Under the pieces are notes generated by a model. The model did not search any database and was not told the origin of the DNA. It saw only the letters and a list, made by a program, of their open reading frames with translations. A DNA stretch of 64,000 bases, from positions 248,001 to 312,000 of the forward strand of contig NZ_JAULRT010000035.1 in assembly GCF_030518215.1 (NCBI RefSeq), in the 5' to 3' direction. Shown here piece by piece: positions 46,799 through 54,662 of the stretch. This stretch comes from Gilvimarinus algae. GTDB taxonomy: Bacteria > Pseudomonadota > Gammaproteobacteria > Pseudomonadales > Cellvibrionaceae. Each line of letters opens with the position of its first letter. Position 1 is the first letter of the stretch. Position numbers and translations under genes: made by a program.

Positions 46799-46865
46799 TT
46801 AACTCCCGGCAAAAATGTGCCGCTCACAGGAAGGCTGTTTACCTTAAATCTCCTACCTCAGGGTT

Positions 46866-47060
46866 GCCCGGGTCGCCGGGCGGGCGAGGTACTTTTTAGG
46901 GGTAAAAAGTACCGCCGCCGTTCCTGCGCATCCATGCGCCCACGGCATTAGTGATTCCCTTCACGTCAAAGCCTCGCCCAACTACTGGCCGCTTAGGGTT
47001 CCCCTGCCTCCAGACTGTTTTTACGGTCTCTACGGGGAGCAAAAGCGGCACTTCGTAGTG
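46866..47060 (+). repeat. Dispersed repeat copy 3
   Basis: Head block 46866-46913 is nearly identical to 45479-45527. The centre differs. A GGGTTCCC...CTCCAG...CTGTTTTTACGG block and the CTCTACGGGG...AAAAGCGGCACTTCGTAGTG tail (to 47060) match copy 1 again. It follows the toxin gene by 68 bases. Confidence 0.7.
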
Positions 47061-47429
47061 AACATCGGGGTAGTGTCATACCCACTGAGTTAGTTGCTCT
47101 ATCAGCTTCTAGCGATTCTTTTGCATCCAGCATAAGACGTTAACCCGTTGCCAAACGGGTTAGACCATGGCACTCTTTTCCTCAAGTGTTTTACAGGTTC
47201 GGCTGGGTTGTCTCGATTTCGGCGATATCTGTAGATTGAACCAATTGGAAGGTATCTGGGCACATCGGGAGTGGTGTGGGGCACTTCCTTTCTTTGGTTG
47301 ATTCAAATGTTGATACCTCCGTGGGACGTTGAGTGGGTATATGTGGGCGCTTGTTCCTATATGTAGACAAAGTGTCTAGATATGCCCATGCTCATTAATT
47401 AGCTGTTATGCTCTCTAAAGGAGTAGGTT
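47061..47429. other. AT-richer intergenic region before the TIR-HD gene
   Basis: 369 bases without a credible gene. It holds AGACA-AAG-TGTCT (a short hairpin near 47367) and GTTATGC at 47403-47409, which resembles the R' core of an integron attC or attI site and lies 20 bases before the TIR-HD start. No matching R'' partner was found, so the site is only suggestive. The change to AT-rich DNA begins here. Confidence 0.4.
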
Positions 47430-48719
47430 GTGAAAGTTTTTATTAGTCATTCAAGCAAAAACAAGCCAGAAGTTAGAAAGCTAGCAAGATCGTTAAGAGC
47501 AAAGGGAATTTCTGTTTGGTTAGACGAAGAACAAATAAAAGTTGGAGAGTCAATTTCCAAAAAAATCCAGGAAGGATTAAAGGAATCGGAATACCTATGT
47601 TTATGGGTCACCGTAGACTCTATTGAATCTGGTTGGGTAGAAAAAGAGTGGCTGCCGAAGATAAAGCAGGAAGTGGATGAAAAAAGAACTGTTGTGTTGC
47701 CATTGCTGGCAGAAGATGCGGTTATGCCAGAGTTTCTTGCGGACAAAAAATACGCTGACTTCAGAAATAGCTTCCAACACGGTTTAAACGATCTGCTTCA
47801 AGTATTCAATATAATCCCCTCCCATAAAAAAGATGGAAAAGTCAAAAATTACACAAAGGAGTTATTGGTAGATCTTGAAAATGCAGTAATTCCACTGCCG
47901 CATTTGACAACTATTAATATTGCTAAATCATTAAAGAAAATACCAAGATCAGGAAAAAAAATCAGATTAGATACATTCACCCCTGAATTAGAGATGAGAT
48001 CTATTTATGATCATATTCTATCTGTTGCTCACTCGGCGGATCACCTCCTTCCAGAAATTGGAGTAAACCTTACTGACACCGAGGCATTAGATATATCTCG
48101 TTGCATAGTGTTCCACGATGTATGCGAAATATTCCTTGGAGATATACCCCAATTTACAGCATTAAATGATGCTAAGAGATCTAAAGCCTCAATTCTGGCT
48201 GCAGAGAAATTAGGAAGATTTGATCAGTGGCAAAGAGACAAGACTACCAACCAGTTTATAAAGCTATTTCTAGAAAACAAAATGATTTCTTCGCTCAATA
48301 GGTACGAGGAAATTGTAGAGGAAAACGGTCAGCTTTTTAAAACCTTCGCGTTGTTGGATAAAATAGACCCAATTATAGGGGTTTGGCGCTATCTGCATTC
48401 ATACAGAGGAAGGCTCGGAGATGGCGCTAATTTTGTATCCAGGCTAAGGGATTTCTTTATCTATGAGAGGCCAGTGAAAATGGTGCAAGAATTCTCAGGT
48501 GATGAAAGTCTTTTGAGTTTTGTAAATACTTTGAGAAATCGAAGCGAAGCTCTTCACTATTATAAAACTGGTAATCTTACGTCCGAAGAAATGTTCGGAA
48601 TCAATCCCGAAGTATTGAAAACGATCATTGAGGAGCATGAAATGAGGTATGTGCCTAGGGTCAAGAAGAAAAAGCATAACAAATCAATACAGCCGACCGC
48701 TAACGCGTCAGCTGATTGA
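47430..48719 (+). CDS. TIR domain fused to a YfbR-like HD nucleotidase domain (candidate anti-phage effector)
   Basis: 429 residues, GTG start with AAAGGAG 7 bases upstream. The TIR domain (about 1-125) starts MKVFISHSSKNK and has the NADase-type motif SIESGWVEKEW with W69 and candidate catalytic Glu73. A linker leads to an HD domain (about 185-330): H195 in IYDHILSVA, then FHDVCEIFLGDIP with H229, D230, E233 and D238, the same pattern as YfbR 5'-deoxynucleotidases. Bacterial TIR proteins destroy NAD during phage infection, and HD nucleotidases deplete nucleotides; the pairing in one chain is an inference of defence. The DNA is AT-rich. The C-terminus SIQPTANASAD is encoded by an attC-like hairpin. 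Confidence 0.82.
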   Translation: MKVFISHSSKNKPEVRKLARSLRAKGISVWLDEEQIKVGESISKKIQEGLKESEYLCLWVTVDSIESGWVEKEWLPKIKQEVDEKRTVVLPLLAEDAVMPEFLADKKYADFRNSFQHGLNDLLQVFNIIPSHKKDGKVKNYTKELLVDLENAVIPLPHLTTINIAKSLKKIPRSGKKIRLDTFTPELEMRSIYDHILSVAHSADHLLPEIGVNLTDTEALDISRCIVFHDVCEIFLGDIPQFTALNDAKRSKASILAAEKLGRFDQWQRDKTTNQFIKLFLENKMISSLNRYEEIVEENGQLFKTFALLDKIDPIIGVWRYLHSYRGRLGDGANFVSRLRDFFIYERPVKMVQEFSGDESLLSFVNTLRNRSEALHYYKTGNLTSEEMFGINPEVLKTIIEEHEMRYVPRVKKKKHNKSIQPTANASAD

Positions 48720-48729
48720 GGCGTTAGGG
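48700..48729. repeat. attC-like inverted repeat after the TIR-HD gene
   Basis: CTAACGC (48700-48706) pairs exactly with GCGTTAG (48721-48727), and GTTAGGG at 48723-48729 is close to the integron core site GTTRRRY. The stop codon of the TIR-HD gene lies inside the loop and the next gene starts 15 bases later. At about 30 bases it is shorter than typical attC sites. Confidence 0.4.
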
Positions 48730-48743
48730 GGAGGCAGCCCTAC

Positions 48744-49370
48744 ATGAAGCGAGCAAAAAAGACTCTAGAGAAACACTTTCCGCCCGTTCTTTTTTATAAG
48801 GATGACCTGATGTTGCTCACTGAAGCACTATCTCAGAATGGCGGCGAGATAAATATCAAAACTGACGAATATGAGTACGACGACATTGGAGAACTATTCG
48901 CGAACGAAGCAGATAGCTTAACTGGGCTTTCCATGTCACGCCGAAGCCCTTACGTCTCAGTTGAGTTCGATGGCCGACTAGGATTGTGGTTGTATGCAGG
49001 TGACGACGACTTAATGGCAAAAGGCATCTTTGCCGATGCACTTTCCATACTGAAACCAAGAGCGCGTCTCTTTCATGTGGTTTTGAAGCGCATATTGCAA
49101 ATAGGTGCATGGGGTGGTGCACTTGGAGGTGGGATCCTTATCGGTGCCGGGCACTTTAAAGAGGGGATGATTCTGTTTCTCCTGCCTTTTTTTGACTTGC
49201 TGTTTTCGTTATCGAAGCATCGAAGTATCGTGAATCGTCAACTTCGAGCGCATAAGAAATCATTTTGGCAAAGAAATTCGGACCAAATTGTCGTGGCACT
49301 AATTGGCGCTGTTGCAGGTGCAATTATCGTTCTCAGCCTCACGCATTTTCTTAGCAATGGCAGCCCCTAA
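48744..49370 (+). CDS. Hypothetical membrane protein (cassette-like gene)
   Basis: 208 residues. A soluble N-terminal half of about 110 residues with an acidic run (TDEYEYDDIGELF) precedes two to three hydrophobic helices (about 120-150, WGGALGGGILIGAGHFKEGMILFLLPF; about 182-203, IVVALIGAVAGAIIVLSL). No family recognised. It begins right after an attC-like core and is followed by another, as in integron cassettes. The codon use is AT-richer than the gsp region. Confidence 0.65.
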   Translation: MKRAKKTLEKHFPPVLFYKDDLMLLTEALSQNGGEINIKTDEYEYDDIGELFANEADSLTGLSMSRRSPYVSVEFDGRLGLWLYAGDDDLMAKGIFADALSILKPRARLFHVVLKRILQIGAWGGALGGGILIGAGHFKEGMILFLLPFFDLLFSLSKHRSIVNRQLRAHKKSFWQRNSDQIVVALIGAVAGAIIVLSLTHFLSNGSP

Positions 49371-49435
49371 TAATCGGCTGTTGTCGCCCCTTCGGGGCTG
49401 GGACGGCCTTTCCGCCCCAAAGCCGGGCGTTAAGT
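49366..49435. repeat. attC-like site after the second cassette gene
   Basis: GTTAAGT at 49429-49435 is a perfect integron core (GTTRRRY). AGCCG just before it pairs with CGGCT at 49375-49379, and the intervening 40 bases contain a GCCCC-TTC-GGGGC hairpin, giving an attC-like length of about 70 bases. The left core (CTAATAA region) is degenerate. The following gene starts 24 bases later. Confidence 0.5.
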
Positions 49436-49459
49436 GTAATAGAAGGAATACCTAGATCG

Positions 49460-50098
49460 ATGTCATTTCATTTAATTAAAAAATACAAAATTCGGACGTT
49501 TGATGTAGGCGCCATAAGAAAGGCCTTCGTTGAATTGGAAGAACGTCTTGAAGGCGAGCATCGCAGGCATATAAAGGCCTCCTATCGTTTCAGAGATGAC
49601 GTGGATCATGATAAAGAGTTAAAGCTTGAAGATCTGGATTTAGTGACAGAGCTTGCACTGCCGCTAAAAGGTTTGTCTCTTGGCGCCATTGAAGATATGA
49701 CCATAAAACTGTTGATCATTTTTATCTACGACTCTGATCCAACCGATTTCCAGATTGTAGTTCAGGCAACTTCGGCTGAGCAGTGCAGAGAGATTCATTC
49801 GATACTTAAGAATAAACTTGGGCTAACTGAGGCGCCTGCTGCGACAACGAAATATGAACCTCTAGTCAGTGAGCCAATTGCTCCCAGAGAAATGCAGGCT
49901 GAGCGAAAAGAGCCAGAGTATCCAGAGAAGGTAACCATTAAGTGGCTATACCACAACGTTCCTTTGTCTGCCTGGATATGGCTTGCCGGTTTTTTGGTGG
50001 CGGCTTTTGGAGCTGGGGTAGCGTTTACAGAGACAAAGTTATACGAAGACTTGAAAACCTCCGGCCAAGAGCAAAAAAATAGGACACCCATAGATTAG
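49460..50098 (+). CDS. Hypothetical protein with C-terminal membrane helix (cassette-like gene)
   Basis: 212 residues. A soluble alpha-beta domain of about 130 residues, a polar linker with many Glu/Pro, and one helix near the C-terminus (about 175-195, AWIWLAGFLVAAFGAGVAF). No family recognised. It is third in the row of same-strand, AT-rich genes. No clear attC-like site follows it. Confidence 0.65.
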   Translation: MSFHLIKKYKIRTFDVGAIRKAFVELEERLEGEHRRHIKASYRFRDDVDHDKELKLEDLDLVTELALPLKGLSLGAIEDMTIKLLIIFIYDSDPTDFQIVVQATSAEQCREIHSILKNKLGLTEAPAATTKYEPLVSEPIAPREMQAERKEPEYPEKVTIKWLYHNVPLSAWIWLAGFLVAAFGAGVAFTETKLYEDLKTSGQEQKNRTPID

Positions 50099-50327
50099 AG
50101 GCCGAAGCCCAGATTAAATCCATTCAGTCTGAGCTCTAACCTCTAGGGACAGCAGCTTTTATAAAAATGGCATTTTTCCGGGATGTTCAGGGAAAGTCTG
50201 ATTTTCAGGCAAGAGTGATCCCGGACAGTTCACTTAATTATTTAAGCTCAACTATCTATATGGGTAAACCATCCCACGTACTCAGAATCGACTTTAAATT
50301 TCTGAGTCACCACCAGAGGAATATATC

Positions 50328-50840
50328 TTGGCCAGTACAATAGCCGTTTTTGCCAGCGCCAGAAGAAAAGGAAATACCGGCCGGTTTATCGATTGGATAG
50401 CCGAAGAGCTTGGCATTGAGGTAATCGATTTAGCGGATAAAAACATCTCCCCCTATGACTACGACCATAAAAATATCGGAGATGACTTTCTGCCGCTTAT
50501 GGAGCGGCTGCTGGAACGCGATAAGATAATTTTTGTAACCCCCGTCTACTGGTATGGCCCCAGTGCCCAGATGAAAGTATTTATTGATAGAACATCGAAC
50601 TTTCTGGATTTGGATGAGCTAAAGGATATGGGCCGCCGCTTACGGGGAAAAACGGCGTATATTGTCTGCACCTCTATCAGTGACGACGCAGACAGTGCGT
50701 TTCTCGGATCGCTAACCAACACCTTTGAGTATCTTGGTATGCGCTATGGCGGCTATGTTCACGCCAACTGCGAAAACGGCTATAAGCCCGATAAATATCG
50801 AGAAGACGTAAGCAGTTTTGTACACTCCATAAAGTCTTAA
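50328..50840 (+). CDS. Flavodoxin-fold NAD(P)H-dependent FMN reductase
   Basis: 170 residues. Start TTG at 50328, supported by AGAGGA 7 bases upstream and by the absence of an ATG before the conserved strand. IAVFASARRKGNTGRFIDWI is the phosphate-binding loop, FVTPVYWYGPSAQMKVFIDR the flavin-contact loop of the FMN_red / multimeric flavodoxin WrbA group. It may reduce flavin or quinones. A link to the oxygenase-like MesX 3 kb away is possible but untested. Confidence 0.82.
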   Translation: MASTIAVFASARRKGNTGRFIDWIAEELGIEVIDLADKNISPYDYDHKNIGDDFLPLMERLLERDKIIFVTPVYWYGPSAQMKVFIDRTSNFLDLDELKDMGRRLRGKTAYIVCTSISDDADSAFLGSLTNTFEYLGMRYGGYVHANCENGYKPDKYREDVSSFVHSIKS

Positions 50841-51044
50841 CAGGTAAGCAGAATGCACGGTGCCTCTACTTCCATTTTTCGCGCGAGCATCACTGCCTTA
50901 TGGCTACCTGTCAAGTTTATGGGGACCCTGTGTATTTTTGGGGTTTTTGGTCAGAACCACCTTCAGTAACTGATGCAATTTATAGAGTAGAGAACATAAC
51001 CATTATCACTTATTTAAAGTATTAGACTTCGCAAGGAGACGATT

Positions 51045-52121
51045 GTGCCTACAAACACCACATGGAATTTTTCACTGATTAAACGAAATATAGCACTTTT
51101 ACTCGAAATAGCTGCCTCGACTATCATATATAGAAGCATAAAATCTGTACTATTTACGCTACTTTTTTTCGCTGTCGGCTGCACCCAAGTTGTTCACAAA
51201 GAATCCAGTACTACCAATTTAGAAGATGACTCTATTTTATCTATAAGCCGGGAAGAGATTTCCCCCGAAGCGTTCGACGATGTTCGGGAACTATCGATCA
51301 CCTCTCGAAAGCTTAGACAACCCTCTGAGTATAAAGGAGCGCTGCTCGACAATAATTACGACGTTTTTATCTATTCCGAAACTGGGCTAGTGTCGTCCGC
51401 AGTACTCAAGAAAGACTTCTCTTTAAATGGTGTCACCTATAAATCAGGGACCGTTATTGTTTTTCATAATAATGGGAACGTTTTGGGAGGAACACCGAAA
51501 GAAAATGCCAGTATACAAGGTCAAATTATCGGAAAGAATAAACAAATTTCATTCCATAAGAACGGGAATCTTAGAAAAGCATTCGTTGTTAAGAGCCATT
51601 CGGATAATAACTTCAATCTGAACATACCGGAAAATGTCTCCGTCAGCTGGACAAAAGATGGATATGTTTCATCAGTTATTTATAATCAGTTAACTGGTCA
51701 TCGACTTCTCGACTGGGAATGTACTAGAGAGATAAGAGTGACTAGGGCCCCACAAGAATTAAACTATGTCATTAAATCTTGTCAATTTTCTCGCCCCTCG
51801 ATTATCGCAAAACAAATCATAGAACCATCGCCGCACCAAAACGGGAACCCAGAATACGGCTCTGTTGTTGTGAGTAAGAACACAATCGGTACTTATTTTT
51901 ATGAGTTTGAAGGCTACCCATCCGACCATTCTCTTTATGTTGATCAAAATTTTCGTTTTGGTGATTACGAATTCAAAAGATGTCAATTATATGTGACTAA
52001 AGAACACGAAATTCTTTATTTCCAGATTTTTCAGCCTCTGGATATCGATGGAGTACACTACCCTGCAAGATCACTTCTGACGTTCGACGATCATGGAAAA
52101 CCAGTAGCATATTCAGATTAA
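51045..52121 (+). CDS. AT-rich putative lipoprotein, function unknown
   Basis: 358 residues, GTG start with AAGGAG 6 bases upstream. A hydrophobic helix at about 32-46 ends in FFAVGC, a lipobox-like Cys, although the N-terminal leader is unusually long. Repeated YKSGTVIVFHNNGNVLGG and ISFHKNGNLRKAF strands look like toxin-immunity or MORN-like beta repeats. No family recognised. Its low G+C differs from the flanking genes and suggests recent transfer. Confidence 0.65.
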   Translation: MPTNTTWNFSLIKRNIALLLEIAASTIIYRSIKSVLFTLLFFAVGCTQVVHKESSTTNLEDDSILSISREEISPEAFDDVRELSITSRKLRQPSEYKGALLDNNYDVFIYSETGLVSSAVLKKDFSLNGVTYKSGTVIVFHNNGNVLGGTPKENASIQGQIIGKNKQISFHKNGNLRKAFVVKSHSDNNFNLNIPENVSVSWTKDGYVSSVIYNQLTGHRLLDWECTREIRVTRAPQELNYVIKSCQFSRPSIIAKQIIEPSPHQNGNPEYGSVVVSKNTIGTYFYEFEGYPSDHSLYVDQNFRFGDYEFKRCQLYVTKEHEILYFQIFQPLDIDGVHYPARSLLTFDDHGKPVAYSD

Positions 52122-52417
52122 CTTGGGTGAATGCTAGGATCTAGTGACAGGAACCAAAGGGATCAGAAATTTTTTTCATACACTTAGATCGCCCCCAAAG
52201 TTTACAAATTTTAAAGCCAAGGGCTATGTTCGGTTTTTCCCTTGGTGCGCGAGCTATAACTTGAAGATCTCTACACATAGGATGAGAGCAGTATTACCTC
52301 ATAATGTCTTCTGAAGCGCTTAGCCAGATAGAGCCCGCTCTTGTAAACCGGGCTCTATTACAAACGGACGCGTATCGGCTTAAACTTTTCGTGAAACATA
52401 AGTTACTACGCCCCCAC
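52122..52417. other. Intergenic region with one hairpin
   Basis: About 296 bases with no gene. A 10-bp stem ATAGAGCCCG/CGGGCTCTAT with an 11-base loop lies at 52328-52358 between convergent genes. It has no T-tract on either side, so it is at best a weak terminator. Confidence 0.5.
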
Positions 52418-53188
52418 TCACTCTTCCCTAAACACCAAGTTAAGCCTTAGGTTGGTCAAATCTGCCAGGCAATGTCTGTCGCGTGTGATATCTCCGTTAT
52501 CAGCGCCTAGCAGCAGCACCGGGTAATCGTTGGCGCCACCGGGCGACAGTGCCAGGCGCAGGGCGCTGACGTATGGGTTGGTCCAGGAGTACACGAAGTT
52601 GGGGCGGCTGCCGATTCGCGGCTGGGTATTATCCGCGCCGATGCTTTCGTAATAGTCGCGGAAGCTGTCTTCCTCCTCGGGGTGATTGTCTGTGACTTCT
52701 ATGGCGATTTCGGGCTCGGGGGTTGTACTGCTGGGCAGAGGCGATTGCCCTACCACCACGGTTTTTAAGATGGAATCTCGCGTTATCTCACAGGCGCTGT
52801 TGTCGCTTTGCGATCTCTCCTCACCGCTCAAGGTCACCTTATAGAGCTCACCGGCCGGCGGGTTTCTGCGCAGCTCGCTTAAATCGAACGTCAGCAACAC
52901 GTGAAACTCCGTGTTGTAATCCCGGTTGCACCGGGGCCGCACATTGCCCGCGTTGGCGTCGCTAAGGTAACCCACCTCGGCCGCATCGCCCGCCAGGCCC
53001 TCAAAGGTGTAGTAGGGCAAGGGCGTTGTATCCACGCTGGGGCACACAAAACCCGACCTCGGGCCTATTTCATAGGTGTACAGCTGCTGGCGAACATCCG
53101 GGGGCAGTGACACATGCTGATAGCTCGGGCGCGGGTGGCATGCCGCCAGCAAAGCCGCGATAGAAACCCATCCAATCGTTCTGCGCAT
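52418..53188 (-). CDS. Putative lipoprotein, function unknown
   Basis: 256 residues from the ATG at 53188, which starts a signal peptide with lipobox LLAAC (MRRTIGWVSIAALLAAC). The open frame to 53374 lacks family features. The mature protein has several Cys and a beta-rich look (FHVLLTFDLSELRR, LYKVTLSGEERS). No family recognised. It is followed by AT-rich island DNA and ahead of the mesX gene on the other strand. Confidence 0.7.
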   Translation of the reverse strand: MRRTIGWVSIAALLAACHPRPSYQHVSLPPDVRQQLYTYEIGPRSGFVCPSVDTTPLPYYTFEGLAGDAAEVGYLSDANAGNVRPRCNRDYNTEFHVLLTFDLSELRRNPPAGELYKVTLSGEERSQSDNSACEITRDSILKTVVVGQSPLPSSTTPEPEIAIEVTDNHPEEEDSFRDYYESIGADNTQPRIGSRPNFVYSWTNPYVSALRLALSPGGANDYPVLLLGADNGDITRDRHCLADLTNLRLNLVFREE

Positions 53189-53605
53189 ACTATTGTCCCC
53201 CTTCCTGAGTGGCGTGCAGACAACCATAGCACCAGCGCCGTTTATTGGTAGTGACTTAAGCGCCGCGACCGGCGATTGCGCTATTTCTGGCGGCCAATCA
53301 CGCGGATCATAAAACACTCTCAGGTTCAGGTCTGAAACCGGGAATGTCAGACCTTTGGCTTTCCCTAGCCGCATCCCTAACCGCTTTTCTGCCCTCTGAA
53401 GTCAATTAAATACAAGCCTTCCGCCTAAGCCATGAGCGGTATTCATATAATTATGAAATAAAAGCATTTTTATTCATGTTACTGCTCGCGTATAAATCAC
53501 ACATGTTTCCGGCTTTGGACAAACGGCTAATGGCCAAGAGGCGCAAAGGCCTTGCCAGACCGAAGGCGCAATGGGATGAATCAGACTTCAGGGCAGCGGA
53601 TTACC
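53189..53605. other. Region upstream of mesX with a structured GC-rich leader
   Basis: About 417 bases between divergent genes. A TATAAT at 53456-53461 is a possible -10 box without a clear -35. From about 53500 the sequence is GC-rich with several paired segments (GGCTAATGGCC; GGCGCAAAGGCC; GCCAGACCGAAGGC), so the mesX transcript may start with a folded leader. No riboswitch class could be confirmed by eye. Confidence 0.35.
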
Positions 53606-54583
53606 ATGAACAGCGAGTTTACGTTTTCAATTAAACGCATTGATTTCAATGAGCATTATCAGCCAGCGGACAATACGCGTATTACCACCAACTTTGCCAA
53701 CCTGGCGCGGGGCGAAAGTCGGAAGGAGAATCTGCGCAATGCGCTGCGGATGATAGACAACCGGTTTAATGCGTTAGCCCATTGGGATAATCCCACGGGT
53801 GACCGCTACTCGGTAGAGCTTGAGATTATCTCCGTTGACTTGACGTTTGAGGGCAGTTGTGAGGCCTTTCCTGCGATTGAGGTTTTACAAACGCACATCG
53901 TCGATCATGTAAGCAACAGGCGGATTGAGGGGGTAGTGGGGAATAATTTTTCCTCCTACGTGCGCGATTACGACTTTAGCGTGTGGTTGCTAAAGCACAA
54001 CCAAGGTCAGCCTAAATTCAGTATTCCGGACGGCTTTGGCGAGTTGCATGGCAACATTTTTAAACGCTTCGTGGGCTCGCCCGCGTACAAACAGAACTTT
54101 GGCAAACCGCCGGTTATCTGCCTGAGCGTGTCGGATAACAAGACCTACTACCGCACGGAAAATCGGCATCCGGTGCTTGGGGTTGAGTACCAGCCGAATG
54201 TACCCTCGCTAACGGAGCAGTACTTTAAAAAAATGGGCCTGCAGGTTCGCTACTTCATGCCAGCCAACAGTGCGGCGCCTCTGGCCTTTTATTTCTTTGG
54301 CGATTTGCTCTGCGACTATACGAACCTCGAGCTGATCAGCACTATCAGCACCATGGAGACGTTTCAGAAAATTTATCGCCCGGAAATTTACAACGCCAAT
54401 AGCCAGGCGGGCTTGTCGTATCAGCCGAGCTTGCAGCATCGCGACTTTTCTTTAACGCAAATTGTCTACGACCGGGAAGAGCGCAGCAAGCTGGGGATAG
54501 AGCAGGGAAAATACGCCGAAGAGCATTTTATGAAGCCCTACCAAAAGTTTCTTGCACGCTGGGCGGAAAGTCGCGCGGTTTAG
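53606..54583 (+). CDS. mesX: DUF1852 protein MesX, partner of the methionine synthase MesD
   Basis: 325 residues from the ATG at 53606, where MNSEFTFSIKRIDFNEHYQ begins, the usual DUF1852 start and length. In-frame starts at 53552 and 53576 give extensions without similarity. Conserved blocks include NTRITTNFANLARGESRKENLRN split by helices and LTQIVYDREERSKLG. DUF1852 (MesX) is required with MesD in bacteria that make methionine without folate; its chemistry is proposed to be oxygen-dependent. It is followed 79 bases later by mesD. Confidence 0.88.
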   Translation: MNSEFTFSIKRIDFNEHYQPADNTRITTNFANLARGESRKENLRNALRMIDNRFNALAHWDNPTGDRYSVELEIISVDLTFEGSCEAFPAIEVLQTHIVDHVSNRRIEGVVGNNFSSYVRDYDFSVWLLKHNQGQPKFSIPDGFGELHGNIFKRFVGSPAYKQNFGKPPVICLSVSDNKTYYRTENRHPVLGVEYQPNVPSLTEQYFKKMGLQVRYFMPANSAAPLAFYFFGDLLCDYTNLELISTISTMETFQKIYRPEIYNANSQAGLSYQPSLQHRDFSLTQIVYDREERSKLGIEQGKYAEEHFMKPYQKFLARWAESRAV

Positions 54584-54662
54584 CTGATCAGGCTGTTTAG
54601 AAACAGTCAGCGTTGCCGCCGCGGCGTTCACCACGGCCTACCATTCGAAAATTGAGATACCC

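Noticed and set aside
47102-47284. 60-residue minus-strand reading frame between repeat copy 3 and the TIR-HD gene
   Set aside because: Low-complexity basic sequence without a ribosome site or family pattern; lies in repeat-derived intergenic DNA.
52328-52358. Rho-independent terminator
   Set aside because: Good 10-bp stem but 11-base loop and no T-tract on either strand.
53500-53600. c-di-GMP-I (GEMM) or cobalamin riboswitch call upstream of mesX
   Set aside because: Only short parts of each consensus match (for example GCGCAAAG); key 3' elements are missing, so it is reported only as an unresolved leader.
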